Positions 1 through 9,743 are shown, numbered from the stretch's first letter. The stretch: 64,000 nt of DNA from Serripes groenlandicus (GCA_031761405.1 JASEVX010000003.1:64780927-64844926), one strand, 5' to 3'. Numbers and translations are program-made. The notes: generated by a model not told the origin, from the letters alone.

Positions 1-252
1 TCCCACACCCAAGGAAAAGAAGAAAATGCTTTTCTGATACAAATTACGGTTTAGCAGACACCTTTGAAATTGTGCGATGAGCAATTTTAATTTTTCAAGC
101 AATGTTTTCTAGTCTGTCTGTTAGGTCAGTTTAATCCTTCTCTGAAGCAGACAATTTATAAAAACAGTGCGAGAAAAGGGAAATTGATTTGTTTTATTGG
201 GGTTTTACGGCGTTTTCAACATTATTTCAGTTGTATCACGGCAACAGTTCAC

Positions 253-331
253 TTATTCATGATCCCTGGGTAACCAAACAGTACTAGGCTAGAAAATTGG
301 TCTTGCACAAGAGCACTCCACCATGACCGTT
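253..331 (-). mobile_element. SINE fragment (tail part, group B)
   Basis: This segment closely matches the left half of the SINE at 40872-41092 (shared words include CATGATCCCTGGGTAA and GCACTCCACCATGACCG). The tRNA-like head is missing, so it is a truncated copy. The neighbouring bases 1-252 and 332-360 show nothing recognisable. Confidence 0.6.
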
Positions 332-360
332 AAGCCAAAAGGGAAATTGATCATTTTCTT

Positions 361-640
361 GCAGGAGAACTGTTAACCTGGGGTATTCATGTTGCAGATT
401 AATCAGTCAAAAATATACTGCATAACTATTCTAAGTTCTTGCAGGAGAACTGTTAACCTGGGGTATTCATGTTGCAGATTAATCAGTCAAAAATATACTG
501 CATAACTATTCTAAGTTCTTGCAGGAGAACTGTTAACCTTGGGTATTCATGTTGCAGATTAATCAGTCAAAAATATACTGCATAACTATTCTAAGTTCTC
601 GCAGGAGAACTGTTAACCTGCAGTATTCATGTTGCAGAGT
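361..640. repeat. 80-bp tandem repeat, about 3.5 copies
   Basis: The word GCAGGAGAACTGTTAACC recurs at 361, 441, 521 and 601, an exact 80-bp spacing. The first three units are almost identical, which implies recent duplication. It would lie downstream of mL44 exon 3, inside that gene's next intron. Confidence 0.95.
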
Positions 641-760
641 AAAATATGTACATTTATGTTTTTTCAGTAATTATACCCATTTTGACCTATTTCCACTTGT
701 CGACGCATTTTGCAGCCTCTGCAGCTAATATTGTTACAAAAAATTTGTTATCATACTAAC

Positions 761-847
761 CTGCATCTAAATGCTAGTCTCAGCCATTTATCATCGAACT
801 CCTCACCAAGTCTTTGTCCAAATGCATACCTCTCCGCCTCTATGTTC
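761..847 (-). CDS. mrpl44: Mitochondrial ribosomal protein mL44, exon 3 (internal)
   Basis: An 87-nt exon follows a pyrimidine-rich acceptor (TTTTGTTTTGTACCAG) and ends at a GTTAGT donor. In phase 2 it encodes NIEAERYAFGQRLGEEF followed by DDKWLRLAFRC. This matches the start of the RNase III-like domain of MRPL44, where a WN.(N)AE.YAF..RL..F pattern is conserved. Its first G completes the Trp codon whose TG ends exon 2, so phases agree across the junction. MRPL44 is a structural subunit of the large mitochondrial ribosomal subunit and has lost RNase III catalysis in known animals. The remaining exons must lie left of base 1; I could not find one in 1-760. Confidence 0.82.
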
Positions 848-867
848 CTGGTACAAAACAAAACACA

Positions 868-1099
868 TTAACCCTTTTCCTCATATAGATGCTTTCTGAT
901 GCCTCTGCAGCAGACGGCTTTTTGAAAACCTAGTGACAAAAGAAGAAATTTCTCAAAACGAGCAATTTCTCCTTTTGCCACAATGTTTTCCATTTTAAGT
1001 CATAGGTTATCCATTCAATTATAAATAGAGATTTTCCATTTTTCGACAAAATATGTTCAAAGTCGTCTGCTGCAGAATTGTTGTATGTGCGAAAGTTAA
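868..1099 (+). mobile_element. TTAA MITE (family M1)
   Basis: An M1 copy in mL44 intron 2. It starts with TTAACCC, carries CTCTGCAGCAGACGGC near the left end and GTCGTCTGCTGCAG near the right, and has the hairpin arms GAAATTTCTC/GAGCAATTTC in the middle. It ends in a decayed GAAAGTTAA. The ends match other M1 copies in the window. Confidence 0.9.
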
Positions 1100-1232
1100 G
1101 CCGCAATCAGATAAGAAACAAAGTCGCAAGTTTGATGACGTTGTTTTATACATAAGAATAATAGTCACTGTGACCTTGACAAGTTAAACACAAACTTATT
1201 CAAGAGGTGGTGCTGGTGAACATATATATATA
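1100..1232. repeat. Fragment of 156-bp repeat family
   Basis: This stretch (TAATAGTCACTGTGACCTTG, then TTAAACACAAACTT) is the same unit seen twice at about 2110-2400. It ends in a short (TA)n tract at 1217-1232. Confidence 0.65.
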
Positions 1233-1261
1233 TATTTAGTTTCATAACAATGGGTAAATAA

Positions 1262-2105
1262 AACAAGAGCGCCAACTGTCACAAAATACACCCTGACCAA
1301 GATATTTTGCCCATCAACATACTGTCTAAATTTGGTGATGATCAAATAAAATGTATTCGAGTTACAGCAGAGACAACATAAACTTTATGTAATTTAAAAA
1401 ATACAAGGGCCATAACTCTGAAAAGACAGGTTATATTGTGAAACTAGTGATACGCTTTTAACCTGACATGACCCATCTTTACAAAATTAACCAAGATATT
1501 ATGCCAATACACATTTTGACAAAATTGGACAAATTTGACAAAGGCTTCTAAAGTAATTGAGCAGGTAATTAAGCACTTTTAGGTAATTTCTATTATTAAA
1601 GGGCGATTTAACTCTCGAGTGACTACAGCGATATGGCTAGTTATCGAACTGGTCCAAGATATTATGCCAATTCACATTCTGACTAAATTTGGTGATGATT
1701 GGACAAAGGCTTCTTAAGTTATTGAGCAGACAAGACCAACTTTAGGTAATTTCTATAATTAAAGGGCGATAACTCTCGAGAGACTATAGCGATATGGCTA
1801 GTTATAGAACTTGTCCAAGATATTATGCCAATACACATTATGATGAGATTTGGTGATATTTGGACAAAGGCTTCAAAAGTTATTGAGCAGACAAGAACAA
1901 TTATAGGTTATTTCTATAATTAAAGGGCGATAACACTCGAGTGACTAGAGCGATATGGCTAGTTGTCGAACTTGTCTAAGATATTATGCCAATACACATT
2001 CTGACCAAATTTAGTGATAATTGGACAAAGGCTTCTAAAGTTATTGGGCGGACAACATACCGGACGATGCCTGCCCGCCACAGGTAAAACTATAATACGT
2101 CCCTT
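1262..2105 (-). mobile_element. HINE-like element with ~162-bp tandem core
   Basis: It begins on the plus strand with AACAAGAGCGCC, the reverse complement of the CTCTTGTT terminus shared by many elements here. The core word AAGGCTTC recurs at about 1541, 1706, 1867 and 2028, giving four units of 161-165 bp. The other end lies near 2105 and is not sharply defined. It sits in mL44 intron 2. Confidence 0.65.
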
Positions 2106-2109
2106 TTTT

Positions 2110-2420
2110 TAACAGACTTTTAATAGTCACTGTGAGCTTAAGCTTTGACCTAGGTTGATGAAATACAAACTTGTACAAGAAGCAATGTTGGTTAACATGT
2201 CACCGTGTGTCAAGTTTCATCACAATAAGATAAAAAACAAAGTCCCTTGAGCAATGACGTTGTTTCGTACAAGGGTATAATAGTCACTGTGACCTTGACC
2301 GTAGACCTAGATTGGTGAAACACAAACTTGTAGAAGAGGCAATGCTAGTGAACATGTGTGTGAAGTTTCATACACTCAGATAAGAAATTAAGTCGTTAGA
2401 GGGACGACATCGTTGGGACA
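2110..2420. repeat. 156-bp tandem repeat, two copies
   Basis: TAATAGTCACTGTGA occurs at 2121 and 2277, each followed by related sequence (CAAACTTGTA, then GTGAACATGT or close). It is the same family as 1100-1232 on the other side of the element at 1262-2105. That element may therefore have inserted into an older array. Confidence 0.7.
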
Positions 2421-2718
2421 CGTAAATATGGGTACCCTCGACGACCTTGCCGCAAGGGGATAAGTTTTGAACCATATAAATAATATTTATAGAAGCACAA
2501 TCCTGTATTGGATTTATCAAATTTTATGAAAACCATAGCATTTGAAAGGGGATGTACATGGGAAAGGGTTTATAACCTTAATAATTGACAGACAAACCCT
2601 ATATTGTGGGTACTCAAATAGATATTGCGGGGAAAATACCATTTTAATCCCTTCATCTAGTCCTCTTGAAATTGTCAAAACTCACCAGCAACCAAATTTA
2701 GAAAGTGTTAAAACTCAC

Positions 2719-2857
2719 CAGCAGCCAAATTTGGAAGGGTGACGCTCTGGTTCTGGACCAACTTCCATCCTCGTTCTGTAAAGTTCAGTTAAATATTTAA
2801 CCTTTTTCCTCTTTATTGTTGTTTGTTGGACATATTGGGTTACACCTCTAGCCTCTC
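2719..2857 (-). CDS. mrpl44: Mitochondrial ribosomal protein mL44, exon 2
   Basis: A 139-nt exon follows the acceptor CTCATTTTTCAG and ends at a CTG/GTGAGT donor. Starting in phase 1 from exon 1, it reads EARGVTQYVQQTTIKRKKVK, then YLTELYRTRMEVGPEPERH and PSKFGCW. A run of basic residues and then a G-P-E-P segment just before the conserved Trp-Asn is what I expect between the transit peptide and the RNase III-like fold of insect and vertebrate MRPL44. The donor region is duplicated: ACTCACCAGC(A/G)(A/G)CCAAATTT occurs twice about 26 bp apart, so a cryptic donor sits downstream. The exon ends in phase 2, as exon 3 requires. Confidence 0.85.
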
Positions 2858-4008
2858 CTGAAAAATGAGCCATATAAACTGTAATATAAACAGGGTTTCA
2901 TTTTGTTTAAGAGTAGCAGGATAATAATTGAAAGTAGGAGGGGTCAGATGATCCTCTCCCAGTAGGGGTAAAGCATATTCTGTTTAAAGTAGTCGGGTAA
3001 CGGGGCTTTAGCAGACGGGTAATTTACCCGGCTACCGGGTCATTTTGAAACCCTTGATATATGGACAATCATTGAGTACAGGGCCCAGCTCCTTTTTTAG
3101 GGTTTGGGGCTGAGATGCGAGTGTTTTAAAAAGGGGAATTAAAGGCCCAACATTTTCATAAAAAAGACCTGGGTCCATGAAGGCCCTGAATTGCTCCTCT
3201 TAGTATATACCTAGTGACCTACTTTTTTAAACCAAGTTTAGGATTAGGTGTATTGTCTGGCGATGCTGCATGTCTTTCTTATTATAGAACTTTGCTCTCA
3301 ATTACATTGCATTTCCATTTATTACATTTCCTGAAAATTACTAAATAGTAAAGCTACGTGTATGGCCTTAAAATGAGTGCTAAATGGGTGATCCATTTAT
3401 TTTTACAGCAGTGTTCCATTAGTCTTTGAGTGAGTGAACTCTGGTCAAAATTTTAAAAATATCAGAAATATTATATATTCTGATAGGATGAAAACATTAA
3501 AGCTTCCTTTATTGATGTATCAAAGATTCCGTAGAGCCATAATTCAGGTCATTAAACTTCTCCATAAATTAGAAAACATTGGTTAATGTCACTTCTTTGT
3601 CTTAAATCAAAACCCTACCTGTGGTCATGCATTGAAGTTAAATAAAAAATTAGAGCAAGAAAGAAATCTGCAAGATTATGAAGAACTTTCTTCAATAGTT
3701 TATTAATGATCCTTGGAATGTACTGATTGAGCACATCGTTACTGTGCCAACTTTATTTTCTTTAAATACATTCAAAAACCACCTTGACAATCTCATCAGG
3801 GACAAGCAGTATAGTATTTTCCTGATAATTCCTGGATGTCTAACAGAGAGGGGAATAAATAAGTTGACCAAACTTGCGGATAGTCCGATACCATACCGGA
3901 TACCGGATAAAATAAAAATGAATATAAATTCACCAAACCAGTTAAATAAACAACAATTCATAAATATTAGTCAACATCCAGATAAACTAGAATTGTTTTG
4001 ACAAAAAC
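2858..4008. other. mL44 intron 1, left part: no recognised feature
   Basis: Apart from a short duplicated CGGGTAA/TACCGGGTCA stretch near 2994-3045, I see no gene or named repeat here. Open frames at 3692-4001 on both strands lack codon structure and rely on non-ATG starts. Confidence 0.5.
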
Positions 4009-4890
4009 ATATGTCTCCCCCTCAAATATCTGTCAAAATCTCTCAAAACATTCCAACCTATAAAGCAGACAAACAAAAATTTGACCAAGTTGGACAGTAC
4101 TCAATTTTTAATTACTAATGTTTTGTCTTGACCTGGTACAAAGTGGACATGATTTCAAATGGTTTACAGAAACACATATTTTTACTGCAGCTGTAACATT
4201 CAAGACTGAAGTATTCTTCAAAACAGTTAACAACTGTTGCTAAACATAAGCAAGCCGTCTTGGAGATATTGAGTGGACAGGAAATAAAGCCTCAAACCTT
4301 TGAGCTTCAAGCGTGACCTTGACCTTGAACCGGTATGGTCGAGACGCGGGTTCTGCACGTCGCCTTGATGAGGTGAACATGTGACCCAAGTTTCATGAAA
4401 TTTCTTTTAGCTGTTTTGGAGATATGGAGCGGCACAAAATAAAGCCTCAAACCTTTGACCTTCAAGCGTGACCTTGACCTTGACCCAGTATGTTCGAGAC
4501 GCGGGTTCTGCACGTCGCCTTGATGAGGTGAACATGTGACCAAATTTTTATGAAAATCCTTCAAGCCGTCTTGGAGATATTGACTGGACACAAAATAAAG
4601 CCTAAAACCTTTGACCTTCAAGCGTGACCTTGACCTTTAACCGGTATGGTGGAGACGCGGGTTCTGCACGTCGCCTTGATGAGGTGAACATGTGACCCAA
4701 GTTTCATGAAAATCCTTTAAGGAGATATGGAGCGGACACGAAATAAAGCCTCAAACCTTTGACCTTCAAGCGTGACCTTGACCTTGACCCTATATTGTCG
4801 AGACGCGGGTTCTGCACGTCGCCTTGATGAGGTGAACATGTGACCCATGTTTCATTAAAATCCTTCAAGCCGTCTGGGAGATATGGATCG

Positions 4891-5277
4891 CAGGGCCTTT
4901 TTTCCAGAAATTGGGAAGAAGCCTTAGCCTTTCATTTTGGGAAATTTAAGCGCGATTTTCGCCCAAATTGGGAAAAGGTGGAGCGACATTTAAACAACAA
5001 ACAAAATCATGGACATATCATTAACAGTATTTATTCACTTCAGACTAGAGATTACAGCGGACTGTGAAAATATTTTGCAGACATGTTTGGAAAATCGCCT
5101 CGAAAGAGGAATTTAAATTATCCCATTTTAATATAGCTGGAATAATTATGTCAGAAAATTGGGAAATTATTTCTTTATTTTGGGAAATTCGCTGACAAAA
5201 TTGGGAAAAAAAGAGGGTATTTTCAATTGGGAAAACACCTTTTAAAGGTGTCACTTATATAAGGTAAAAAGGCCCTG
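4891..5277. mobile_element. 387-bp non-autonomous TIR transposon
   Basis: The ends are inverted repeats: CAGGGCCTTTTTTCC on the left and GGTAAAAAGGCCCTG on the right. The perfect 5-bp duplication GATCG (4886-4890 and 5278-5282) flanks it, and removing the insert restores the tandem unit. The interior repeats ATTGGGAAA words and has no coding sequence. The CAGGG end resembles hAT elements, but hAT duplications are usually 8 bp, so the superfamily is unsettled. Confidence 0.75.
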
Positions 5278-5297
5278 GATCGGACAAGATTTTGGGG

Positions 5298-5356
5298 ACG
5301 AACAGACAGACAGACAGACAGACAGACACACACACACAGACAGACAGACAGACATC
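5298..5356. repeat. (CAGA)n/(CA)n microsatellite
   Basis: Pure CAGA repeats are interrupted by a short CA tract. Tracts of this kind recur near the ends of several tandem-repeat elements in the window. Confidence 0.95.
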
Positions 5357-5504
5357 AAGGACAAAAACAATATATCTCCCCTGTATACAGGGGGAGACAT
5401 AACTAAACCTGACGTGCAAGAAAATGTTACGAACACCTTTGGGGCCGAATAGATCCAGACCGAACAAATTATGGGAAATGTAAATAAAAAGAAATAAAAC
5501 TTAC

Positions 5505-5622
5505 CAGATAAGAATTTACATTGTTTAAATTTCAAACATGACATCAAAAGATTTCCCTGGGCCTTATGAAAGCAAGTAACAGCTCTCAATTTTGCCGCTG
5601 ACCTACACCATGTTGCAGCCAT
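5505..5622 (-). CDS. mrpl44: Mitochondrial ribosomal protein mL44, exon 1 (start and transit peptide)
   Basis: The ATG at 5622 opens a 118-nt coding exon that ends at the strong donor CTG/GTAAGT. It encodes 39 residues plus one base: MAATWCRSAAKLRAV, then TCFHKAQGNLLMSCL, then KFKQCKFLS. It is rich in Arg, Lys and Ala and has no acidic residues, as expected for a mitochondrial import sequence. It ends in phase 1, which fits exon 2. The gene reads leftward: exon 1 (5505-5622), intron of 2647 nt, exon 2 (2719-2857), intron of 1871 nt, exon 3 (761-847), then off the window. The start was chosen because it is the first ATG and is followed at once by the presequence. Confidence 0.82.
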
Positions 5623-6125
5623 ATTGTTGTTGTTGTTGGTTGTTGTTGTTGTTGTTGGTTGTGTTTTGCTTTTGGTTTGTTTTTAATAGGTTTGTTATAA
5701 GATTTGAAAATTTAATTATCTACTTTTGCTACAATTTAAATTTATCATAAAAAACTTTCAAAGAAAATTGACAATACAAACCAGAGACATATATGTCTCT
5801 GTACAAACCCAAAACAAAATGGACCTCTTTCGAAAGCAATTTTAAAGTAGCGAACTTTTTCAGAATGAAATTATGGACGGCGAAGCAAAATTAAGGCGAA
5901 TTAAAGGACGATATGTCCGTGTCTCAATCAATACTAAACAAAACACACACAAATCATGAGACTAACACGGATCTTAAATGTAGTATTTCCAAAAAATCGT
6001 ACATATAATGGTTTGAAATATGAAGGGTAAGATAATATTGTTTAAAACGTCTGTATGCCACTATTAATAGAAATGTCATGTGTTTTCGCGACGTCAGTGT
6101 TGAAGGTTGATATAGTCTATTGAAG
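5623..6125. promoter_or_regulatory. Candidate divergent promoter, mL44 / 96-aa gene
   Basis: This is the gap between the mL44 start codon (minus) and a possible 5' exon of the plus-strand gene, which would end at the donor TTGAA/GTAAGT (6124/6125). It holds a TTG microsatellite (5621-5665), an AT-rich middle and a CRE-like CGACGTCA near 6090. The head-to-head layout is seen in the sequence. Shared promoter activity and the untranslated exon are inference. Confidence 0.35.
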
Positions 6126-6309
6126 TAAGTATGGTTATGGTAGCTAGTACTGCTACCTGTTTCGTGTAAGCAGACAAATCTTTACTGTGAACAAAAATAA
6201 CATAGCCTGTTTCATATCATAGGTTTTGGCTGGGATGACTAATACGTCCCAGATTTTGGCAGTGATTTGCAGGGAACTCGATTTATTTACAGCATATATG
6301 TTCATCACT

Positions 6310-6836
6310 AGCCTTTTCCCTAAGTCACTCATATGGACGCTTTCTGAAGCCTCTGCAGCAAACGGCTTTTTGAAAACATTGCTGCAATTTCTTCTTTTGT
6401 CACCATGTTTTCAGCTCTGTTCAATTTAATATTGTACTTTCATTAATTTAAGCCAAGCCCCGGTAGCTCAGTTGGTGGTATTGACGCGGGCTGTCAATCT
6501 AGGGGTTGTGAGTTCGAATCCCGGCTCGGCCAACTTTCTTTCCGATGATTGACAAAAGTCAATGCGACATGCGTCATTCGTTTTCCACCAATGGGCTAAG
6601 TCTATGTGGAAAAGCAGCCAGATGCTTGGGAAGATTGTTGTGTGGAGTACTGGTGTGAGAAAACCAGGAAATGCATGAGTAGGTGAACTGGCCGCCGTGA
6701 TATAACTGAGAAATTGTTAAAAACGGCATTAAACCCCAATCAATCAATCATTAATTTAAAAGGACTCAAGGAGTTTCCAATTTGATATGTTTTCAAAGTC
6801 GTCTGCTGCAGATTTTTTTGTATGTGGGAAAGTGCT
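6310..6836 (+). mobile_element. TTAA MITE M1 split by a SINE
   Basis: The left arm (6310-6451) has CTCTGCAGCAAACGGC and TTTTGAAAACATT. The right arm (6752-6836) has GTTTTCAAAGTCGTCTGCTGCAG and ends GTGGGAAAG. Between them is a SINE with an 11-bp target duplication. Both outer TTAA ends have decayed. Confidence 0.85.
6452..6748 (+). mobile_element. tRNA-derived SINE (group A), full length
   Basis: The head is tRNA-like, with box A (GGTAGCTCAGTTGGTGG) and box B (GAGTTCGAATCCC). A ~220-bp unrelated body follows, ending in a (CAAT)n tail. The target duplication CATTAATTTAA is at 6441-6451 and 6749-6759. Length is 297 bp. Confidence 0.93.
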
Positions 6837-6986
6837 AGTGTGCATCCTTATAACCATTATTCTGGGCTTTAAAACCCTTTCAATACCAAAACCGGAGTAA
6901 AGACGTAAGGAATAAAAATTAGGTGGAGCCAACAAGGCTTTAGCTTACATCACTCCGAAGAACCCAGTACAATATGCAGTATGTCA

Positions 6987-7216
6987 TTAACCCATTACTT
7001 CACACAGATGACATTTGACACCTGCTGTTGCAGACAACTTTTGAAAACATTGCAATAAAAGGTGAAATTGCTCAAAACGAGCAATTTCACCTTTTATTGC
7101 AATATTTTCAACTTTTTATCAATATATTTTTTTCAGTTTTCTAGATTTGTGAAATTGATTGTTTGATGATTGTAAAGCAGACAACTTTTGCAAAAGCCAT
7201 GTGAAGTAATGGGTTA
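6987..7216. mobile_element. TTAA MITE, second subfamily (CCCATTACTTC ends)
   Basis: Its terminal inverted repeats are TTAACCCATTACTTCACA and TGTGAAGTAATGGGTTAA, nearly perfect. Inside are CAGACAACTTTTG in both orientations and a long central hairpin (AAAAGGTGAAATTGCTC, loop, GAGCAATTTCACCTTTT). It shares the architecture and centre of M1 but has different outer ends. Confidence 0.88.
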
Positions 7217-7217
7217 A

Positions 7218-7272
7218 GACAATTCTTTTGAGCACCCACAACATAGGGTTATCAAGTCAAATAAGGACATAA
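7218..7272. mobile_element. Half of a small palindromic element (P1)
   Basis: GACAATTCTTTTGAGCACCC followed by ACAACATAGGGTT and TCAAATAAGGAC is the right arm of the foldback element seen complete at 31675-31765. Another right arm lies at 8355-8420, and distant relics at 2605 and 11050-11115. Confidence 0.65.
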
Positions 7273-7352
7273 GAACATGCGGAACGCTCTGGCTCCAAAT
7301 CCACGAACCTTACAAAGATACTTAGCACTAAGACTAAGTAATACTTAAAATC

Positions 7353-7583
7353 TTAACCCTTTCCCTCATACAACAAATCTGCAGCAGACTACTTCGAACA
7401 TTTCTTGTCAACAAATAGAAAATCTCTATAATTGAATGGATGTTCCTATTACTAAAAGTGGAAAACATTGTCTCAAAAGGAGAAATTGCTTGTTTTGAGC
7501 AATTTCTTCTTTCGTCATTATGTTTTCAAAAAGCTGTCTGCTGCAGAGGTGTCAGAAAACGTCTATAATAGGGAAAGGGTTAA
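7353..7583 (-). mobile_element. TTAA MITE M1, complete
   Basis: TTAACCCTTTCCCTCATA opens it and GGGAAAGGGTTAA closes it. The centre is GAGAAATTGCTTGTTTTGAGC with its inverted partner. The orientation is opposite to that of 868-1099. Confidence 0.93.
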
Positions 7584-7790
7584 ATAAGATTCAGGTAGTA
7601 CACATTCCACCATTCATGTTTTACAAAATATATATATATATATAAGTAAATGACTAAGTTGACCTAAATAGTTAGCTTGCTAACTAAGAAGACTTGTTAA
7701 GAAATTAAATATTTAGACATTTTAATTAGGAAAACTCAAACAAAAATGATGAAATTCAGAAATATGCTTTTAAGTATTACTTAGGTTAGC

Positions 7791-8019
7791 TTAACCCTTT
7801 CCAACATATAGACGCTTTCTAATGCCTCTGCAGCAGAGGACTTTTGAAAACATTGTGAAAAAAGAAGAAATTGCTCAAAACAAGCAATTTTTCCTTTTGT
7901 CAAAATGTTTTCAACTTTTTTCAATGATAATACCTTCATTTATGGGGAATTTCCATGTTTTTGCCCAGATGTTTTCAAAGTTGTCTGCTTCAGATTTTTT
8001 GTATGTGGGAAAGGGTTAA
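7791..8019 (+). mobile_element. TTAA MITE M1, complete
   Basis: It runs from TTAACCCTTTCCAACATA to TATGTGGGAAAGGGTTAA, with the central hairpin GAAATTGCTC/GAGCAATTT as its arms. It ends 24 bp before the first coding exon of the 96-aa gene, so it occupies the end of the candidate 5' intron. Confidence 0.93.
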
Positions 8020-8043
8020 TAGAGTTGGTGGATTTGTTGCCAG

Positions 8044-8184
8044 ATGAGTGAAAAAACTGTATCTTTCAACAGGAAGAACCAGAAACCGAAGCTGGTGAAG
8101 ACCAGTTACAAGTATGATGCTGCCAATGATGTAGCTAGGGAAGCACAAAACTTGACGTATTTGAACAGACCGTATTTAACTCAT
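8044..8184 (+). CDS. Unrecognised 96-aa basic protein, first coding exon
   Basis: The ATG comes right after a possible acceptor (GATTTGTTGCCAG), and the exon ends at the donor CAT/GTAAGT after exactly 47 codons (phase 0). It encodes MSEKTVSFNRKNQKPKLVKT, then SYKYDAANDVAREAQNLTYL and NRPYLTH. The exon at 9779-9928 continues the frame. The whole product is small, hydrophilic and rich in Lys, Arg, Asn and Tyr, with no signal peptide or membrane segment. I do not recognise the family. Short proteins of this composition occur among cilia-associated factors, but nothing specific supports that. Translation could also begin in an upstream exon. The intron (8185-9778) is packed with repeats. Confidence 0.7.
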
Positions 8185-8354
8185 GTAAGTCTATCCTGTT
8201 ATTCTGTAAACATGATTATCTCTTAACCCTTTCCCACAATGTGACATGCAGACAAGTATTGGTGTATCTGCAGCATTTTTTTAAATTGTATGAAATCATA
8301 GATAAGGGGAAGTAAACTGGTCTTTTCCCCACAATAGCTCGCTTATTACTTAAC

Positions 8355-8420
8355 CAAATCCTATGTGAGACGATTCTTGTGAGTACCCACAACATAGGGT
8401 TAGAGTGTCAAATAAGGATT
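8355..8420. mobile_element. Half of palindromic element P1
   Basis: TGAGACGATTCTTGTGAGTA then CCCACAACATAGGGTTAG and GTCAAATAAGGA matches the right arm of 31675-31765. Just upstream, 8225-8290 holds a decayed M1 end (CCCTTTCCCACA, GCAGACAAG). Confidence 0.7.
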
Positions 8421-8619
8421 TTAGAACATGGAAAAACTCTCCTTGTCTACAGCTCTGTGATATGGTTCATACTTTTATTTATTCAAATATAATTGTCCAC
8501 CTTCCCCCGATGTTTTTCAAAGAAGTCTGCAGCAGGTTTTTAGATGAACTGAGTCATTGTGATAACTCTCTGTCCATCTGTCATTAACTTTTAGCTACAA
8601 TCGACATCTCGACACTCAA

Positions 8620-8790
8620 TCAATGGAGCATCGGCCTCTCATACCAAAGGTCACGGGTTCGAATCTTGTGATGAGCAGATTCTGCCCATGGGATTTTTCC
8701 AAGCAAACGTCTCAAGTATATAACTGGTTAAGTCTCCAGGAAGCAGACATCAAGAGTGATTAATAAAAAGCTTGGAAGCAATCAATCAAT
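8620..8790 (+). mobile_element. tRNA-derived SINE (group C)
   Basis: The head has AATGGAGCATCGGCCTCTCA and box B GGGTTCGAATCTTG. The body includes GGTTAAGTCTCCAGGAAGCA and GACATCAAGAGTGATTAAT, and it ends in CAATCAATCA. The same body occurs at 44846-44978. Confidence 0.75.
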
Positions 8791-9020
8791 CATGAATGTA
8801 AAAATATCAAAATCTTTCATTACATCTCTTTAACCTAGAGTCAAATTCAGAATAATTTTACATAAAAGTTTATAAGTCTACCATAAATTGATTTCTATTA
8901 ATGTTCCACTCAGCTGTGTGATAAAGCTGACATATTAGAGGCTTGGCGTGAAACGGTTGTAACTGAAAACCTTTTTTGAAAACCCTGATTTAGGGGCAAT
9001 TTTGACCCCTTTGTAAACAA

Positions 9021-9079
9021 TGCAAATTTAGGTGCCATTGCTCAGAACGAGCAATGGCACCTAAATTTCCATTGTTTAC
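9021..9079. repeat. Near-perfect 59-bp hairpin
   Basis: GTAAACAATG.AAATTTAGG followed by TGCCATTGCTC is mirrored by GAGCAATGGCA then CCTAAATTT.CATTGTTTAC, with a loop of 4-5 bases. It resembles the centre of the TTAA MITEs (GCTC/GAGC) but has different arms, so it is probably the core of a related third subfamily. Confidence 0.85.
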
Positions 9080-9222
9080 CCAAGAAAAATGTTTAAACGC
9101 TTATAAAGACTTTATGGTGAGGTGATAAACCTTTGTATAAATATACCAATTTGAGTTACAATAGTTTTTAATTTATTACGTGATCAGTCTGATGACCTTT
9201 ACAGGGCCACCATTGCCCACTA

Positions 9223-9743
9223 TTAACCCTTTCCTTCATATAGACACTTTCTGACGCATCTGCAGCAGACGGCTTTTTGAAAACATGTCAACAAAAAAAG
9301 AAATTGCTCTCCTTTTGTCACCATGTTTTCAACTCTATTCAATTATTGTTCTTTCATTTATAGAGTGTTGAGCCCCGGTAGCTCAGTCGGTAGCAACATG
9401 GGTTGTCCAGGGGTTGTGAGTTTGAATCCCTGCTCGGCCAACTTTCTTTTCGAGGATTGACAAAAGTCAATGTGACATGCGTCATTCGTCTTCCACCAAT
9501 GGGCTAAGTCTATGTGGAAAAGCAGCCAGTTGCTTGGGAAGATTGTTGTGTGGAGTACTGGTGTGAGAAAACCAGGAAACACATGAGTAGGTGAACTGGC
9601 CGCCGTGATATAACCGAGAAATTGTTAAAAACGGCGTTAAACCCCAATCAATCAATCAATCATTTATAGAGATTATCCATAGTTTTGCCTAGATGTTTTC
9701 AAAGTCGTCTGCTGCAGATTTGTTGTATGTGGGAAAGGATTAA
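9223..9743 (+). mobile_element. TTAA MITE M1 split by a SINE
   Basis: The left arm starts TTAACCCTTTCC at 9223 and the right arm ends GTGGGAAAGGATTAA at 9743. The SINE at 9366-9660 lies at the same internal position as in the copy at 6310-6836. Confidence 0.92.
9366..9660 (+). mobile_element. tRNA-derived SINE (group A), full length
   Basis: The head is GGTAGCTCAGTCGGTAGC with box B GAGTTTGAATCCC, and the tail is (CAAT)n. The 11-bp target duplication CATTTATAGAG lies at 9355-9365 and 9661-9671. It is about 295 bp and very close in sequence to 6452-6748. Confidence 0.93.

Larger units (their letters stand above)
4009..5400. mobile_element. Tandem-repeat element with inverted ends (~155-bp units)
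   Basis: The left end ATGTCTCCCCC (4010) and right end GGGGGAGACAT (about 5390) are inverted repeats. The right end also forms a hairpin (CTCCCCTGTATACAGGGGGAG). The core has four units marked by GAGACGCGGGTTCTGCACG at about 4341, 4496, 4652 and 4800 (spacing 155, 156 and 148). Each carries TGACCTTGACC motifs. A 387-bp transposon interrupts it at 4891, and a CAGA microsatellite (5298-5356) precedes the right end. It lies in mL44 intron 1. Confidence 0.7.

Noticed and set aside
3692..4001. Overlapping open frames on both strands, one with an NTFKNHLDNL stretch like LINE tails
   Set aside because: The similarity is limited to about ten residues, with no flanking RT motifs and no ATG start.
6463..6535. 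tRNA-like sequence with box A and box B
   Set aside because: It is the head of a SINE with a target duplication and a 3' body, not a functional tRNA gene; the same holds for 9366, 40407, 44846, 61395 and the minus-strand head at 41020-41090.
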